From positions 1,488,001 through 1,552,000 of the forward strand of contig NC_089460.1 in assembly GCF_026210795.1 (NCBI RefSeq): a stretch of 64,000 bases of DNA, read 5' to 3'. Both the position numbers and the translations under genes were made by a program. Origin of the DNA: Rhizophagus irregularis. Taxonomy: Eukaryota; Glomeromycota; Glomeromycetes; Glomerales; Glomeraceae. Within the stretch, counting starts at the first letter, position 1; the number at the start of each line of letters is the position of its first letter. The notes beneath the pieces are model-generated. The model saw only the letters and a list, made by a program, of their open reading frames with translations. It did no database searches and was not told where the DNA came from. This document shows, piece after piece, positions 21,951 to 34,668 of the stretch.

Positions 21951-24629
21951 ATTTTCCAAATCTCTTTGATTCATTTCTTTGATACATGATCTATTAGTAC
22001 AATCTGTTTGAAAGTATCTTAGATAAATATTGGATGAATTAACAATAAAAGTCCCCAATCAGGAGGGAGAAGAATTGAACATATAATTGAACGTATATTT
22101 GGCATAGCAAGTGCAGTACAATTGGCGAATAAAGACATTCTTTTTAGTAATGCGATCTATAAACCAAATTTTTTGATTCATTTTTTTGATGCATGATATA
22201 TTAGTACAACTGTTTGAAAAATATATTAGATAAATCTTGGGATGAATTAATAGTAAAAGCGCCAATTAGGAGGGAGAATAAATGAGATCTATTAAAAAAT
22301 TCGGTAATAAAAATATTTTTTAAATTTCTTTGATTCATTTTTTTGATGCATGATCTATTAGTACAATCTGTCTGAAAAAATATTATATAAATCTTGGATG
22401 TAATTAATAGTAAAGGCCGCCAATCAGGAGGGAGAAGAATTGAGCGAATAAAGATATTCTTTTTAGTAAATGCGATCTATTAAAAAATTCGGTAATAAAA
22501 ATATTTTTTATGATTCATTTTTTTGATGCATGATCTATTAGTACAATCTGTTTGAAATATATTTCATAAATCTTGGATGAATTAATAGTAAAAGCCGGCA
22601 ATCAGGAGGGAGAATGAATGCGATCTATTAAAAAAATCGGTAATAAAATATTTTCCAAATTTCTTTGATTCATTTCTTTGATGCATGATCTATTAGTACA
22701 ATCTGTTTAAAAATATATTATATAAATCTTGGATAAATTAATAGTAAAAACCGGCAATCAGGAGGGAGAATAAATGCGATCTATTAAAAAATCGGTAATA
22801 AAATATTTTCCAAGTTTCTTTGATTCATTTCTTCGATGCATGATCTATTAGTACAATCTGTTTAAAATATATTATTTAATAGTAAAAGGTAAAAGCCGCC
22901 AATCTGACAATCAGATCAGAGGGAGAATAAATGCGATCTATTAAAAAATTCGGTAATAAAATATTTTCCAAATTTCTTTGAGTCATTTCATTTGATGCAT
23001 GAACTATTAGTACAATCTGTTTAAAATATATTATTTAATAGTAAAAGCCGCCAATCAGACAATCAGATCAGAGGGAGAATAAATGCGATCTATTAAAAAA
23101 TTCAACAATAAAAATATTTTTTAATTTTCTTTGATTCATTTTTTTATGTATGATTTATTAATACAATCTGTTTAAAATATATTATTTAATAGTAAAAGCC
23201 GCCAATCAGACAATCAGATCAGAGGGAGAATAAATGGATCTATTAAAGAATTCAGCAATAAAAATATTTTTTAAATTTCTTTGATTCATTAGATAAATCT
23301 TGGATGAATTAATAGTAAAAGCCGGCAATCAGGAGGGAGAATAAATGCGATCTATTAAAAAATTCGGTAATAAAATATTTTTCAAATTTCTTTGATTCAT
23401 TTCTTTGATGCATGAACTATATTAGTACAATCTGTTTAAAATATATTATTTAATAGTAAAAGCCGCCAATCAGACAATCAGATCAGAGGGAGAATAAATG
23501 GATCTATTAAAAAATTCAGCAATAAAAATATTTTTTAAATTTCTTTGATTCATTTTTTTATGTATGATCTATTAGTACAATCTGTTTGAAAATATATTAG
23601 ATAAATCTTGGATGAATTAATAGTAAAAACCGGCAATCAGGAGGGAGAATAAATGCGATCTATTAAAAAATCGGTAATAAAATATTTTCCAAATTTCTTT
23701 GATTCATTTTTTTATGTATGATTTATTAGTACAATCTGTTTAAAATATATTATTTAATAGTAAAAGCCGCCAATCAGACAATCAGATCAGAGGGAGAATA
23801 AATGCGATCTATTAAAAAATTCAGCAATAAAAATATTTTTTAAATTTCTTTGATTCATTTTTTTATGTATGATCTATTAGTACAATCTGTTTGAAAATAT
23901 ATTAGATAAATCTCGGATGAATTAATAGTAAAAACCGGCAATCAGGAGGGAGAATAAATGCGATCTATTAAAAAATTCGGTAATAAAATATTTTCCAAAT
24001 TTCTTTGATTCATTTCTTTGATGCATGATCTATTAGTACAATCTGTTTAAAAATATATTATATAAATCTTGGATAAATTAATAGTAAAGCCGCCAATCAA
24101 GAGGGAGAATAAATGCGATCTATTAAAAAATCGACGATAAATTTTGTGCATAATCTATTAGTACAATCTGTTTGAAAATATATTATATAAATCTTGGATG
24201 AATTAGTAAAAATCGCCAATCAGAGGGAGATTTCAAATTTCTTTGATTCATTTATGATCTATTGGCACAATCTGTTTGAAAATATATTATATTAATTAAT
24301 AGTAAAAGCCGCCAATCAGAGGGAGATTCCAAATTTCTTTGATTCATTTATGATCTATTGTCACAATCTGTTTGGAAATATATTATATCAATTAAAAGTA
24401 AAAGCCGCCAATCAGAGGGAGATTCCAAATTTCTTTGATCCATTTATGATCTATTGGCACAATCTGTTTGAAAATACATTATATTAATTAATAGTAAAAG
24501 CCGCCAATCAGGAGGGAGAAGAATTGAAAATATAATTAAATTATTTAAATATAATTGAGCGTATATTTGGAACAGATTCGGATTGTTACAATTGATGAAA
24601 TAAAAATATTCTGCGATCTCGGTAAATTC
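21951..24629. repeat. Minisatellite array, ~18 units of ~95-190 bp
   Basis: Direct tandem repeats recognised by GATCTATTAGTACAATCTGT, which recurs near 21990, 22195, 22352, 22531, 22688, 22842, 22999, 23153, 23414, 23567, 23720, 23872, 24028, 24150, 24255, 24350 and 24446, with small variations. Each unit also has GCCGCCAATCAGGAGGGAGA, then ATGCGATCTATTAAAAAATT and TTTCTTTGATTCATTT. Central units are ~150-157 bp. Some carry a 9-bp internal duplication (CAATCAGACAATCAGA). The last units are shortened to ~95-105 bp. The first and last units carry a longer module after GGAGGGAGA (GAATTGAA...ATAATTGA.CGTATATTTGG), absent from the centre. No conserved reading frame. Confidence 0.95.
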
Positions 24630-25719
24630 AAAGTGCGAATCATCAAATCAATCATACTATAATAAGTAATTGATTCAGTAATTAATTCAATTTGTTATTC
24701 TCAAGATCTCGATCAAAATTTATTCAGCCAGCCACGTTCATTTATTTAATGGCCTATTCTCAATCCTGTTTTATAATACACATTATTCAAACAAACGCCA
24801 TTGTTCGTGTGAAATGACAAAAAAAAAAAATTTACATAAACCTATGTTATCTTGAATCTCAAAACTCCTGAATATTCATTGAATATTCATTGCTATGTAG
24901 CCGACAGATAATAATGATCTTTGAATTTGAAATCTTTTATTTTTATAAATCGTTAAATTGTTTGAATTGTTTGAAATGTTTGAAATGCTAGATAATCAAT
25001 AAAAAAAAAAACCGTTGTTTTTATTTACGCCTTGGAATATCGTGATTTTGAATCTTTAATTAATTGACGAATCAAATTTAAAATTTGATTGGTTTAGAGT
25101 TTAGACAAAGGTAATGGGTCATTAAAAAAAAATATTATTATTACATACAGTATATATATTGTGTGTATGAACATAATATTATATAATATATTATATTATT
25201 TATATATTTTTTTTAAATCGTTTTGAAATATTCTCAATATTCTCCAATTTTTTTTTTTTCAACAATTGAATTATTTTCAAAAAAGATTAATTTGGTTTTA
25301 TTATTATTTATTATTATTATTATTATTTTTTTTTAAACAAAAAAAATGTAAAAAATGTTTCAAATTTTTTTTTAAATAACATCATTCGTTTAAAACAATA
25401 TCATTCGATTATGCAAAAAGACTAGAGTCATTTTACTCCTTAAACTTTAAAAAAAGAATTTTTTTTATTTTTAATTTTTTTTTTTTTTTTTTTTTTTTGA
25501 CATGTAACAAGTTTTTTAAAAAGAAATTTTTTTAGCTCCTTAAATTTCCTTAAACATTTCTTGTTTTTCCGAAAAAGTTTGTTACCTTACGATTAAATTC
25601 GCGTATTTCTCAATAAAATTATTGTTGTTTAAGAATAAAAAAAACCTTAAAATCTTAATGAAGGTAACAAAAAAAGAATTATTGTTTGTCATTATTTTTT
25701 TTATGACTTTTTGAAAAAT

Positions 25720-25830
25720 CTTGTAAAGCATTGTAAAGCATTGTAAAGCATTGTAAGCCATTGTAAGGTACTGTAAAACATTGTAAAAGCATTGTAAAAG
25801 CACTGTAAAAGCACTGTAAAGCATTGTTTT
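25720..25830. repeat. 10-11-bp minisatellite (ATTGTAAAGC)
   Basis: About ten consecutive imperfect copies of ATTGTAAAGC/ACTGTAAAAGC. The minus-strand ORF across it (25582-25845) only translates the repeat and is not a gene. Confidence 0.85.
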
Positions 25831-26494
25831 AGATGATAGATGCAAAATGTATGTAGGCGTTTGAGGTTAATCAAGTTTTTTCATTTCAGGTTTTAAAAAA
25901 AAAGTAACGTGCATTTTTTTTTTTACAGAATGCACGGAATAATCGGAATATGTACAAAGAAACATGCTTTAGAATTAAAATATGCTTAGAACCTAGAATA
26001 TTTTCTCACGTGTATTCAGTTTAATTTTTTAATTATTCTTTTTTCAAAAATTTTTTAAGCCAAGACTACTCGGAGAAGAGTATTCTATGACTAATTCTAA
26101 TTTAGTAATTCCCGTTCGAAATTTCATATTACGAATGTTCGAAAAAAAAAAAATAATTTTTTAGGGGAAAGATCCGAAACAATAATAATAGTAGTACCAA
26201 TTGGCTTTTTTTATTCTCATAAGCCAATAATAATATAATTATAATAAATAAATAATTAAATTATGCATCTCACGTATCATTTATATCATTGGTCTAATTG
26301 GTAATACATGATTGGTCAATAAATTGGTTAGAATTTAAGCCGAGGATTAACGAAATTGGGGCAAAAAAATAATATAAATTTGAAAAATGACTCTCTTGTA
26401 GATCGGTGCAATGTAGATCGTATGTTTGAATATCAGTTAGAATTTATAAATCTTTTTTTTTTTTTTTTGAATGGGACGACATTTTTTTTTTGAC

Positions 26495-26522
26495 TTGATG
26501 GACTTGATGGACTTGAATGAAT
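26495..26522. repeat. 10-bp direct repeat (ACTTGATGG)
   Basis: Three near-perfect copies of GACTTGATG plus a degenerate fourth, adjacent to related GAATGGCCGATTTTTT words at 26540-26570. The minus-strand ORF 26437-26751 spans this and is Phe/Lys low-complexity, not called. Confidence 0.6.
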
Positions 26523-27029
26523 GACTTTTTTTATGAATGCCGATTTTTTTTTTTTTGAATGGCCGATTTTTTCTGAAACTTTGAAATATATCAAATCCCG
26601 GGAAAAGAAAAATGTAAACTAAAACATTAAAAGTATACTGCAAACGTTGTAGAACGCGAAAAAAAAAACAAAAAAAAAAATAAATAAATAATTTTTTTTT
26701 CTTTCTTTCAATTCTATTCATAGAACTTAGAGGCATGTGTATGTTATCCACAATTTTTGAGTTTCGCTATTTCAATTTGTTACATTTTTACTCAATCATA
26801 TGAGAATACTCATTTATAACGCCAAAAAATTAGCTTTATTACTAGTTTTGGGGATTTTAAAGAACTTTACCAAAAAAAAAAAGTAAAAGAGGCTTATAAA
26901 ATTATGCAGATTTACTTGTGAACATAAATTAATTATTTAGTAGGTCCCAAGAAATACTGTATATTCGCAAAAATTTAAGGCTTAAAAAATAAACAAGGCC
27001 GTCAATATTGTTTATTATAAAATTAAATT

Positions 27030-27090
27030 ATAAGGCTTATAAAGTTATAAGAACTATAAGGCTATAAGAGACTATAAGGCTATGAAACTA
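27030..27090. repeat. ~11-bp repeat (CTATAAGGCT)
   Basis: Imperfect tandem copies of ACTATAAGGCT and its shortened forms, continuing loosely to 27135 as AACTATAATACTA. Confidence 0.6.
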
Positions 27091-30000
27091 TAACCGATAA
27101 TATCAAAAACTATAATACTAAAAACTATAATACTAATATTAATTATATCCCGTTATTATATATAAAAAATCACGGGATAAAATTACCGAAAAGTTTTTGA
27201 TCCTAACTCAATAACTCAAAAACTGAAAATCATTTAAATCATTTAAATCATTTTTAAAAATCCATTTTAGCCAATCAGAAGAGTCATCATTGATGATCGA
27301 CAAATTTAAACCTTTTTTGCTATTTGAGTAATTTGAGGCTGAAAAAAAAATTTGCAACATAATCATAATTTGGTTAGATTAAATGATTTTGTAATCTTCG
27401 GACCAACCGAAATCATTTAAAAATAAAGGAAACATTTGACCAATAAAAATTAGAATCGAATAAAAAGATAATCCCATCGCATTTTACAATTTTGATCGAA
27501 ATAGATCTTGTAAAAATTTAATGAACATCATTTCTTAAAAGAGAAACGAGACGTTACTAAATGTAATTAATAAATATCCGATACGTTCGGTTGAGAAAAA
27601 AATTTTTAAACTTTATAACCAAAAAAAGTCATAATTAAAATTTTAATTTTTTTTTTCTCTTAAAATTTTTCAAATTTCAATTGTTCCTTATCTTTTTTTT
27701 AAAAAAAAAAAGAAATTTTATTTATCGATGCAATCAATTCACGTGGTACCAAAATGATATCATATTAAGAAGAAATCATTATAATTACCAAAATTATATT
27801 TTATATGTTTCAAAAAAACCAAGTATTCACACGAGTTTTTCATGATGAACAGTTTCAAAAAATTGGGACGCGATTATTCTATAAATGAAAAAAAAAAATA
27901 AGTAAAGATAAGTAAAGTAATGTATAAATACGCAATTTTCGTATGAAATAAAGAGACAATTTGATTGATTAACAAAATTGGAACAGATTTTATCGTTAAG
28001 TGAATGTCCACTAATATATTATTTAATTATTCCTAATTCATCTAACTAGGTTATAATTGGGATTATTTATAGGATTTAATTAGTTTAGTATAATAATTAA
28101 CTAATGATTAATTAAAAATTTGCCAAATTTCATTTTCATATCATGTGAATAAATGATTAAAGAATGATTTACCAAGATTAAACATATTAAATGCTATGCA
28201 ATGTTTGATTCATTGTCTACTTAATCCCAAGTATGGTTGTATTCTAAACATTCATGCATCATATTATTATTATATTATTATATTATTATATTATTATTAT
28301 ATTATTATTATATTATTACTGATTATTACTGCGGAACACAAATGATCTTGACTATTAAAGATTAGTTGTGAACTTGCGGAGATCAATAAACATTTCCCCG
28401 ATCGTTCCTCCTTTGTCCTCCCTAAATACCGGTTTAAACATGTTTTTTTTATTGAGTTCACGCGTAAAAGGCTTGTGATTTCCCATTCTAGGATAAAAAA
28501 AAAAATTTTTTTATTTTCCTTTTTTTTTATTGTTCATTTAAATGAATGAATATGAATTTAATTGATCGATAATTAGAACAAATTTTTATCTGAAAACAAG
28601 AAGAAATATCAAAAAATATCAAATCTTGAAGCAAATCCAAATCTTAAAAAAAATCTTTAGATTTTCTTAACAATGGGAATTGGAAATGATTGATAATTTT
28701 TTTTTTATGCGGTGGCTTACCTTCAAAATAAAAAAAAAAAATTTTTTTTTATTTATTTATTATTTTATTTACTTACTGTGCAAATTTTCTATATTTAACC
28801 TAAATCAAGTAAATTCACGAAAATTCACAAAGGTTTATTTATCACTTAAGATTTTATTTAGAAATTGTTCACGTAGTGATACAACCATGACTTTATTTTC
28901 CAGTTTATGCGTAATCTTGATAAGAAATATTATGATTTTTTCATGTTTTAAATGTTTTTTAAATTTGTTAAATGTTTTTAAATGTTTTTAAAAAATATTT
29001 ATTTATTTTTTTAAAAAGAATGATCTATAAAAAAGATTTCCTTTTTAGGAAAACTCTTCAAAAAAAAAAAATGTCAAGATCTGGTTTAGATCTTGAATAC
29101 CTTAAAAATTTTTTTAAACTTTTGATGAACCAGTAAAATTTAAATGTTTTATATTTCCTTTTAATAACGGTATTAAATAACAAGTTATTTCAAGCTATTT
29201 TAAATTATTTTTATTTAAACTAATAACGTATTTTTATTAATAATATTCTTAAACTTTTTTTTTTACAAACAAACATTGATAAAATTATTAAAAAGTGATG
29301 TTTTATAACCATAAGAAGTAAAAGCTCGTGTTTTATTCAATACTGAAAAATTTCTCGTGTTAAATAACCGAATTTTAACAAAAAAATATTTAAGAGTCGA
29401 AAAGTCGAAATTTAATTGGTTACTAATGATTTAATATCAAAATGATTGGTTCAAAATATTTTTGGTAAAAATTGGAATATGATTTCGAAAATTCGATAAT
29501 ACCATAATAGGTTAAGACTTGATTATTTGTTTGTTTGTTATAATGAATGTCAAGTAAATTATCGGTTGATTTTAGTATTCTTATTGTAGATTGGGTTGAA
29601 CTTTATTTGGATTTTTGGATTTAATAATAATATATAATAATAAATATATAATAATAAAATATAACAAAATATATTAACGAAAAAATTGAAAATATTAAAA
29701 TATTGTAAAAATTTTTGTAAGTTGAAATATTTTTATAAATAAATTAATTAATATTTTTAAAATATGGTTTAAATATGATTAGGTTTAAATATGGTTACAA
29801 ATTTTATGATTTTAGATTGATTAAAATTTTTTTAAGAGTAAACATTAAAGTAAAATAAATAACATCCGATAAGAAAATAAATATTATTTTTTAAATAGTA
29901 AACAATTTTGTTTTTAAATTATTTTGTTATTATATTATTTTTTTTTTAAAAAAAAAAAACAATTATTTTTTAAAAATAAATATTTTTTTTTAAATACATT

Positions 30001-30164
30001 ACATTACTTTAAAAAAAAAACAAACAAATAAAAGAAAAAATTTTTCAAAAACATCTCATGGAAAATTACCAAAAATTGAAAAAAAAGTAATGGATCCCGA
30101 ATCTGTAATTTCTTTTTGCATACATTTAATTGGTACTTATATGTAAAAATGTAAATATAAAAAA

Positions 30165-30350
30165 AATGTAAACTACAAACTAAAAATGGTAAAAGAATGT
30201 AAACTACACGAACTGTAAATGGTAAAAAAATGTAAGCTTACAAACTGTAAATGGTAAAAAATGTAAGCTTACAAACTGTAAATGGTAAAAATGTAAAACT
30301 ACAAACTGCAAATGGTAAAAAATGTAAACTACAATAAATGTAAACCTGTA
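30165..30350. repeat. ~27-bp minisatellite (AATGTAAACTACAAACTG)
   Basis: Six or seven copies of AATGTAAACTACAAACTG followed by TAAATGGTAAAA, with CTAC/CTTAC variants. The minus-strand ORF 30204-30422 is a translation of the repeat and is not called as a gene. Confidence 0.85.
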
Positions 30351-30424
30351 AAACCGTAAATATGCCAGGCAATGCACCTTAAAAAAAAAAAAATAATTTT
30401 TTTTCTTGATTTCTTGCGACATTT

Positions 30425-30490
30425 GATATTATTTGATGTTAGTTGATGTTATTTGATGTTATTTGATGTTATTTAATGTTATTGATGCGA
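30425..30490. repeat. ~11-bp minisatellite (TTATTTGATG)
   Basis: Six copies of GATGTTATTT/GATGTTAGTT in tandem, the last degenerate. Confidence 0.8.
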
Positions 30491-31144
30491 TTATATTTAT
30501 TAGGTTTTTAAATCGCCTAATTCGGTATAGACTGGTAATAGCAAAAAATTGAAAAAACTTGAAAAATTGATAATTATTTGAAACACTTTATACAATAATT
30601 AATAAATTGTTTCATATTTAAAGTAATTTATGCGATCTTATTCATGTTATGACGAAAATGCGCGAAAAAAACAAATCTTAAACATTAAGATAATTAACGT
30701 TTTAATTTAATGTATATTATTATTTACCTGTTACCTGTTACCAGTTACCGAGTTATTAGAGTTATTTGTAACAGGTTGTCACAGGTTGTCTGTTTCGGGT
30801 TATCTGTTTCGAGTTTAGTTTTAAAAAATAAAAATTTTCTCACACAAGCCTCATAAAAATATCCACATGCTTAGATTTTTTTTTTTTTACTTTAAAAAGA
30901 AAAACGGATTAAACTTATTTAGAATATTATGCGGTATTTAACATATTAAACCATATTACATATGGAAATTTTAGGAAATTTCGCGCGTTTTTGTAAATTT
31001 GTTTATTATGCCTAATACCTATTTGTGATTCTAATATTCTGTTTGTATCTATTTGTGATTATAATAATATATATTCATCATAATTCATCATATTAGATTT
31101 CCTAATATAGTACAGCTATATTAGGATATATCCATAATTGGTTA

Positions 31145-31210
31145 ATTTAAAAAAGATCATAAAAGATTATAATAGATTATAATAGATTATTATAGTTATA
31201 ATAGGCTAAT
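31145..31210. repeat. ~11-bp repeat (AGATTATAAT)
   Basis: Imperfect tandem copies of AAAAGATCAT / AAAAGATTAT / AATAGATTAT. Same period class as the neighbouring minisatellites. Confidence 0.6.
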
Positions 31211-33239
31211 TAATGGTGATAATATGATGATTATATGATGATTATAAATTTATCATATTTATAAAATTCATTAAATTATTATATTGATTACAAATTCGTC
31301 AAACCATGTGTGGTAACATATTGAAAAAAACCGCAAAAAAAAAAAATCCATTATTCCGTTACAAGTTATTATGCAAATAGACTATCATCATAAGTTAGAA
31401 GATTGATTTGTGTAATTCTTTTAAAGTTTACAAACTGCAACTGGACAAATTATATTTGGTCTAGTATTATTGAAATATTATTAATTTATGTTGTATTACA
31501 TCAATAAAACGTAATATTAATAATAAAAAATATGCAAATAAAAGATTTTTTATCTCCTGTCAAAAAAAGTTTTTTATTATAAAATGAATTTTTTTAGTTT
31601 AGATAAAAAATATCAAAAAGCGTGCTAAAAAAAAATCAATGTTTATTATTTTGATCTTTTTTTTCATGTACGTTATGTACGTTAAAATGTATGTTTCAAT
31701 TCGTGAAAATTTCGAAATTTTTTTTTTTTCGGATAATATTATTGATGGCTCCGATTATATAATAATTTTGCACATGTCATGAAAAAAATATATCTTTGAT
31801 TTTTCGTTGTTTACAATATTTACAATAATTCCAAAAACAAAAATTCATTTTTTTTTTTATAGTAAATATCAAATGATATTGTTTTCATTATAATTTATTT
31901 TCATATTTTGAATTTCCTAATCTAATTTATGATGCACATTTTTAAATTTAAAATTATTTATTTTTATTTTTAGGTTAATAACAATTTCGAAGTTTTATGC
32001 ACACAGCACATATGATCACATAGACCATTATTAGAACCGTTTGTAAAAATAAATTATTATTTTAAAAAACCAGTTTTTTTTTATTGTAAATAACTTTTTA
32101 AAAGTTAAAGTTACAACCTTTTTTTTTTTTCTTTTCTTTTTTAAATGGTTACAGAATGTTTGGAATGAAATTTAAAATTCAGCAATTGTTTTGATTCTTT
32201 ACAATAAATAAAATTTCGGTTTCAATTTGTTTCAAACTATATATAAAAATTTTTTTTAATATTACATATATTTACATGAAAAAAAAATAAAATTTTTTTT
32301 TTTTTTTTGCTTGGCTTTTCGAATATATATAAAAAAAAAGTATATTAATAAATTACATAATTTTTTTTATTATATAAAAATATTTTTAATAATCCTTATA
32401 TAAATTCATTAAAATTTCGTAATCATTATTATTTCATTATTTCATTATTATTTTTATGGAATAATAATATATTACAATTATTATAATGAATGTTACAAAA
32501 AAATAAAAAAAATATTAACATTTTTGTTTCGCGTTATGGTCGTGTAACGTGGATAAATGAACACGACGAATATGGAAGGTTACACACCCACGGTTGATGG
32601 GTTCTAGATTGTAACACAACATCTTCTTGTCATACATCATATATTCGGATTTAATTATATGCGAATTGCGAATATACAACAAGTATATTATTAAATATTA
32701 ATATATATATATATATACATATACACACACATATATATATTTTAAATGCATATAATGTTTTCATTATTTATAATTATTAAGTGTTCAAAAACCTTTTGTT
32801 TATTACAGAAAAAAAATAAATAAAAAAGTAATATCAATAAACACTAATATGTTTTGTTTTCAAGTTAAAAAAAATTTGTTATATCAAGAACATGACATTA
32901 CTAAATTCGGATAAGTGCTCTTGATAAAATTCGAAAAAGGTTTAGCGTAAAAATTTTTTTTTAAAAAAAAAAATCATCAAACGTATATAAACTCCCCTTT
33001 ACTTTCTTACACTTTTTTTTTCACAAGTAAATTTTTTACTTCTTTCGCTGATTTGATTTTATTAAAAAAAATCATTTTTTTTTTTATAAAATCATTTTTC
33101 TTTCACTATTCAAGTAAAAATCAAATCAAATATCCCATATTTTCAAAAAAAAAAAAGTCGTTAAATCCGTTCATAAAAAATCCGTACACGTATTTCATCA
33201 TATCATTCCTTAAATATATATATATTTCACCTTATAATA

Positions 33240-34668
33240 ATGTTATTCAACGGAATCTTATCATCAATAAATAAAGCGATGGAATTGGCTCTTTCAAATA
33301 CAAAGCAGGACTATACCGATGCAGATAGTATCATTGACGAAAAGAAATCAATGTATACCGATAATAATAATAATTATGGAATGCTTGAAAGACTCAGACG
33401 CACTGGTAGCAATCGTAGTCTTTTCAAACTTTCAATAAAGAAAAGTTGGAACTTTTCGAGTCAAAGCGTAAACGGTCCTGCAATCGTCACTCCTCCAAGT
33501 CCAACAAAAGTTGCTCCACTTTGGAAAGAACAAGTTGATTCCAATACTAAAAATGGTCTTAACCCATCAGAAATTCATCGTCAAGAAATTATATTTGAAA
33601 TTATTCGAACTGAAAAAGCCTTTGCTGATGATATACGTTACCTTAATGAGGTAAAAATATTTACATATCTAAAATTATATATCAATATACCAAATATACC
33701 GAATTATATACTGATATACCGATTTATACTTTAAAAATTTAACTCATTTCTTAATATAGCATTACGTTAAAACAATTCAATGTTCCGGAATTCGACTTCC
33801 TCCTAGTTTGAATGAAACATTCAAGATTTTACCAAATATCTTGCTCTTACATTTTAATGTATCTTTGGTAAATATATTATCATTTTCCCGAGAATTACCG
33901 GAATTACCGGAAATTACTATTCCTTACCCATATTCTTTCCGAAAAATATTTATACGATTTTTTTTTTTCCAAAATATAGCAACTTCTTTGTATACAAGCC
34001 ATTATGTATCCAATCATACCATCAATAGCACATATTCTTCGGGACTTGGCTACACAATTTCGAATGTACGAATCATATTTAGTACATCATAAAATGGCAA
34101 TTTCCGAGATAGCCAATGCACGTAAAAAGAATAATAAACTTGGACAATTGGTTAAAAATTTGGAGGCTGATATTTTTCCGGGTCCCCCAGGTAGAATTTT
34201 AACACTTGAAAGTTTACTCACTAAACCGTTTCAAAGATTATGTAAATACCCCCTTCTTGTGATGGTAAGAATTTTTCATTCATTTCCAATTTTGGAGATT
34301 GGCGTACATTACGTCACAATTTGTACGACATTCGGGAATTCACACTTTTTTCCTTTATTTAGACATTATTGAGAGCTACCGCACCCGACCATAAGGACCA
34401 TTCACAATTAGTGGATTTACACAATCAAATTGATTGCGCCCTTAGAGAACTTCAAGAACGTAAATCGGAATATGAACGTTTATTAGAAAATGATGATTTT
34501 CCACGTAAATTTGGGGTGAGTATTTATTACTTGATTTTTATTTAATATTGTGGAAAATTATTCTTATCTAAATTTGGTTCTTTTATTTTTTTTTAGTCTT
34601 TTGGACGGTTAAACAAATTTACTTCAAATAGTCGTCATCGTACATACACTTTACCTTTTTCACGATAA
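33240..34668 (+). CDS. RhoGEF, DH domain only
   Basis: Five exons: 33240-33650, 33760-33867, 33980-34264, 34363-34515 and 34597-34668, encoding 342 aa. Residues 1-110 are Ser/Asn-rich and probably disordered. The Dbl-homology domain spans about 113-305: CR1 HRQEIIFEIIRTEKAFADD, a middle block with VLVHHK-like YLVHHKMAISEI, and CR3 LESLLTKPFQRLCKYPLLVM (249-268) followed by LRATAPDHKDH. This matches the CR3 pattern (L.KP.QR..YPLLL) that contacts Rho-type GTPases. The family exchanges GDP for GTP on Rho/Cdc42 proteins controlling polarity and the actin cytoskeleton. No PH domain is visible; the last exon is a 23-aa basic Ser/Arg tail. The last two introns are short and all junctions keep frame. 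Confidence 0.88.

Larger units (their letters stand above)
24630..33239. other. 8.6-kb gene desert with many short tandem repeats
   Basis: No coding exon convincing to me on either strand; open frames here are low-complexity. It is rich in poly(A)/poly(T) and contains several minisatellites with 10-12 bp periods (listed separately), an (ATT)n microsatellite at about 28258-28322, a TA/CA microsatellite near 32698-32745, and a small inverted repeat at about 30727-30795 (TTACCTGTTACC / GTAACAGG). The promoter of the RhoGEF gene presumably lies at the right end. Confidence 0.5.

Noticed and set aside
21951-24629. CRISPR-like array
   Set aside because: Units are ~150 bp and homogeneous throughout; no constant repeat with variable spacers, and the genome is eukaryotic.
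26437-26751. 104-codon minus ORF
   Set aside because: Driven by poly(T) runs and a 10-bp repeat; Phe/Lys low complexity.
30204-30422. 72-codon minus ORF with internal repeats
   Set aside because: Direct translation of the 27-bp minisatellite.
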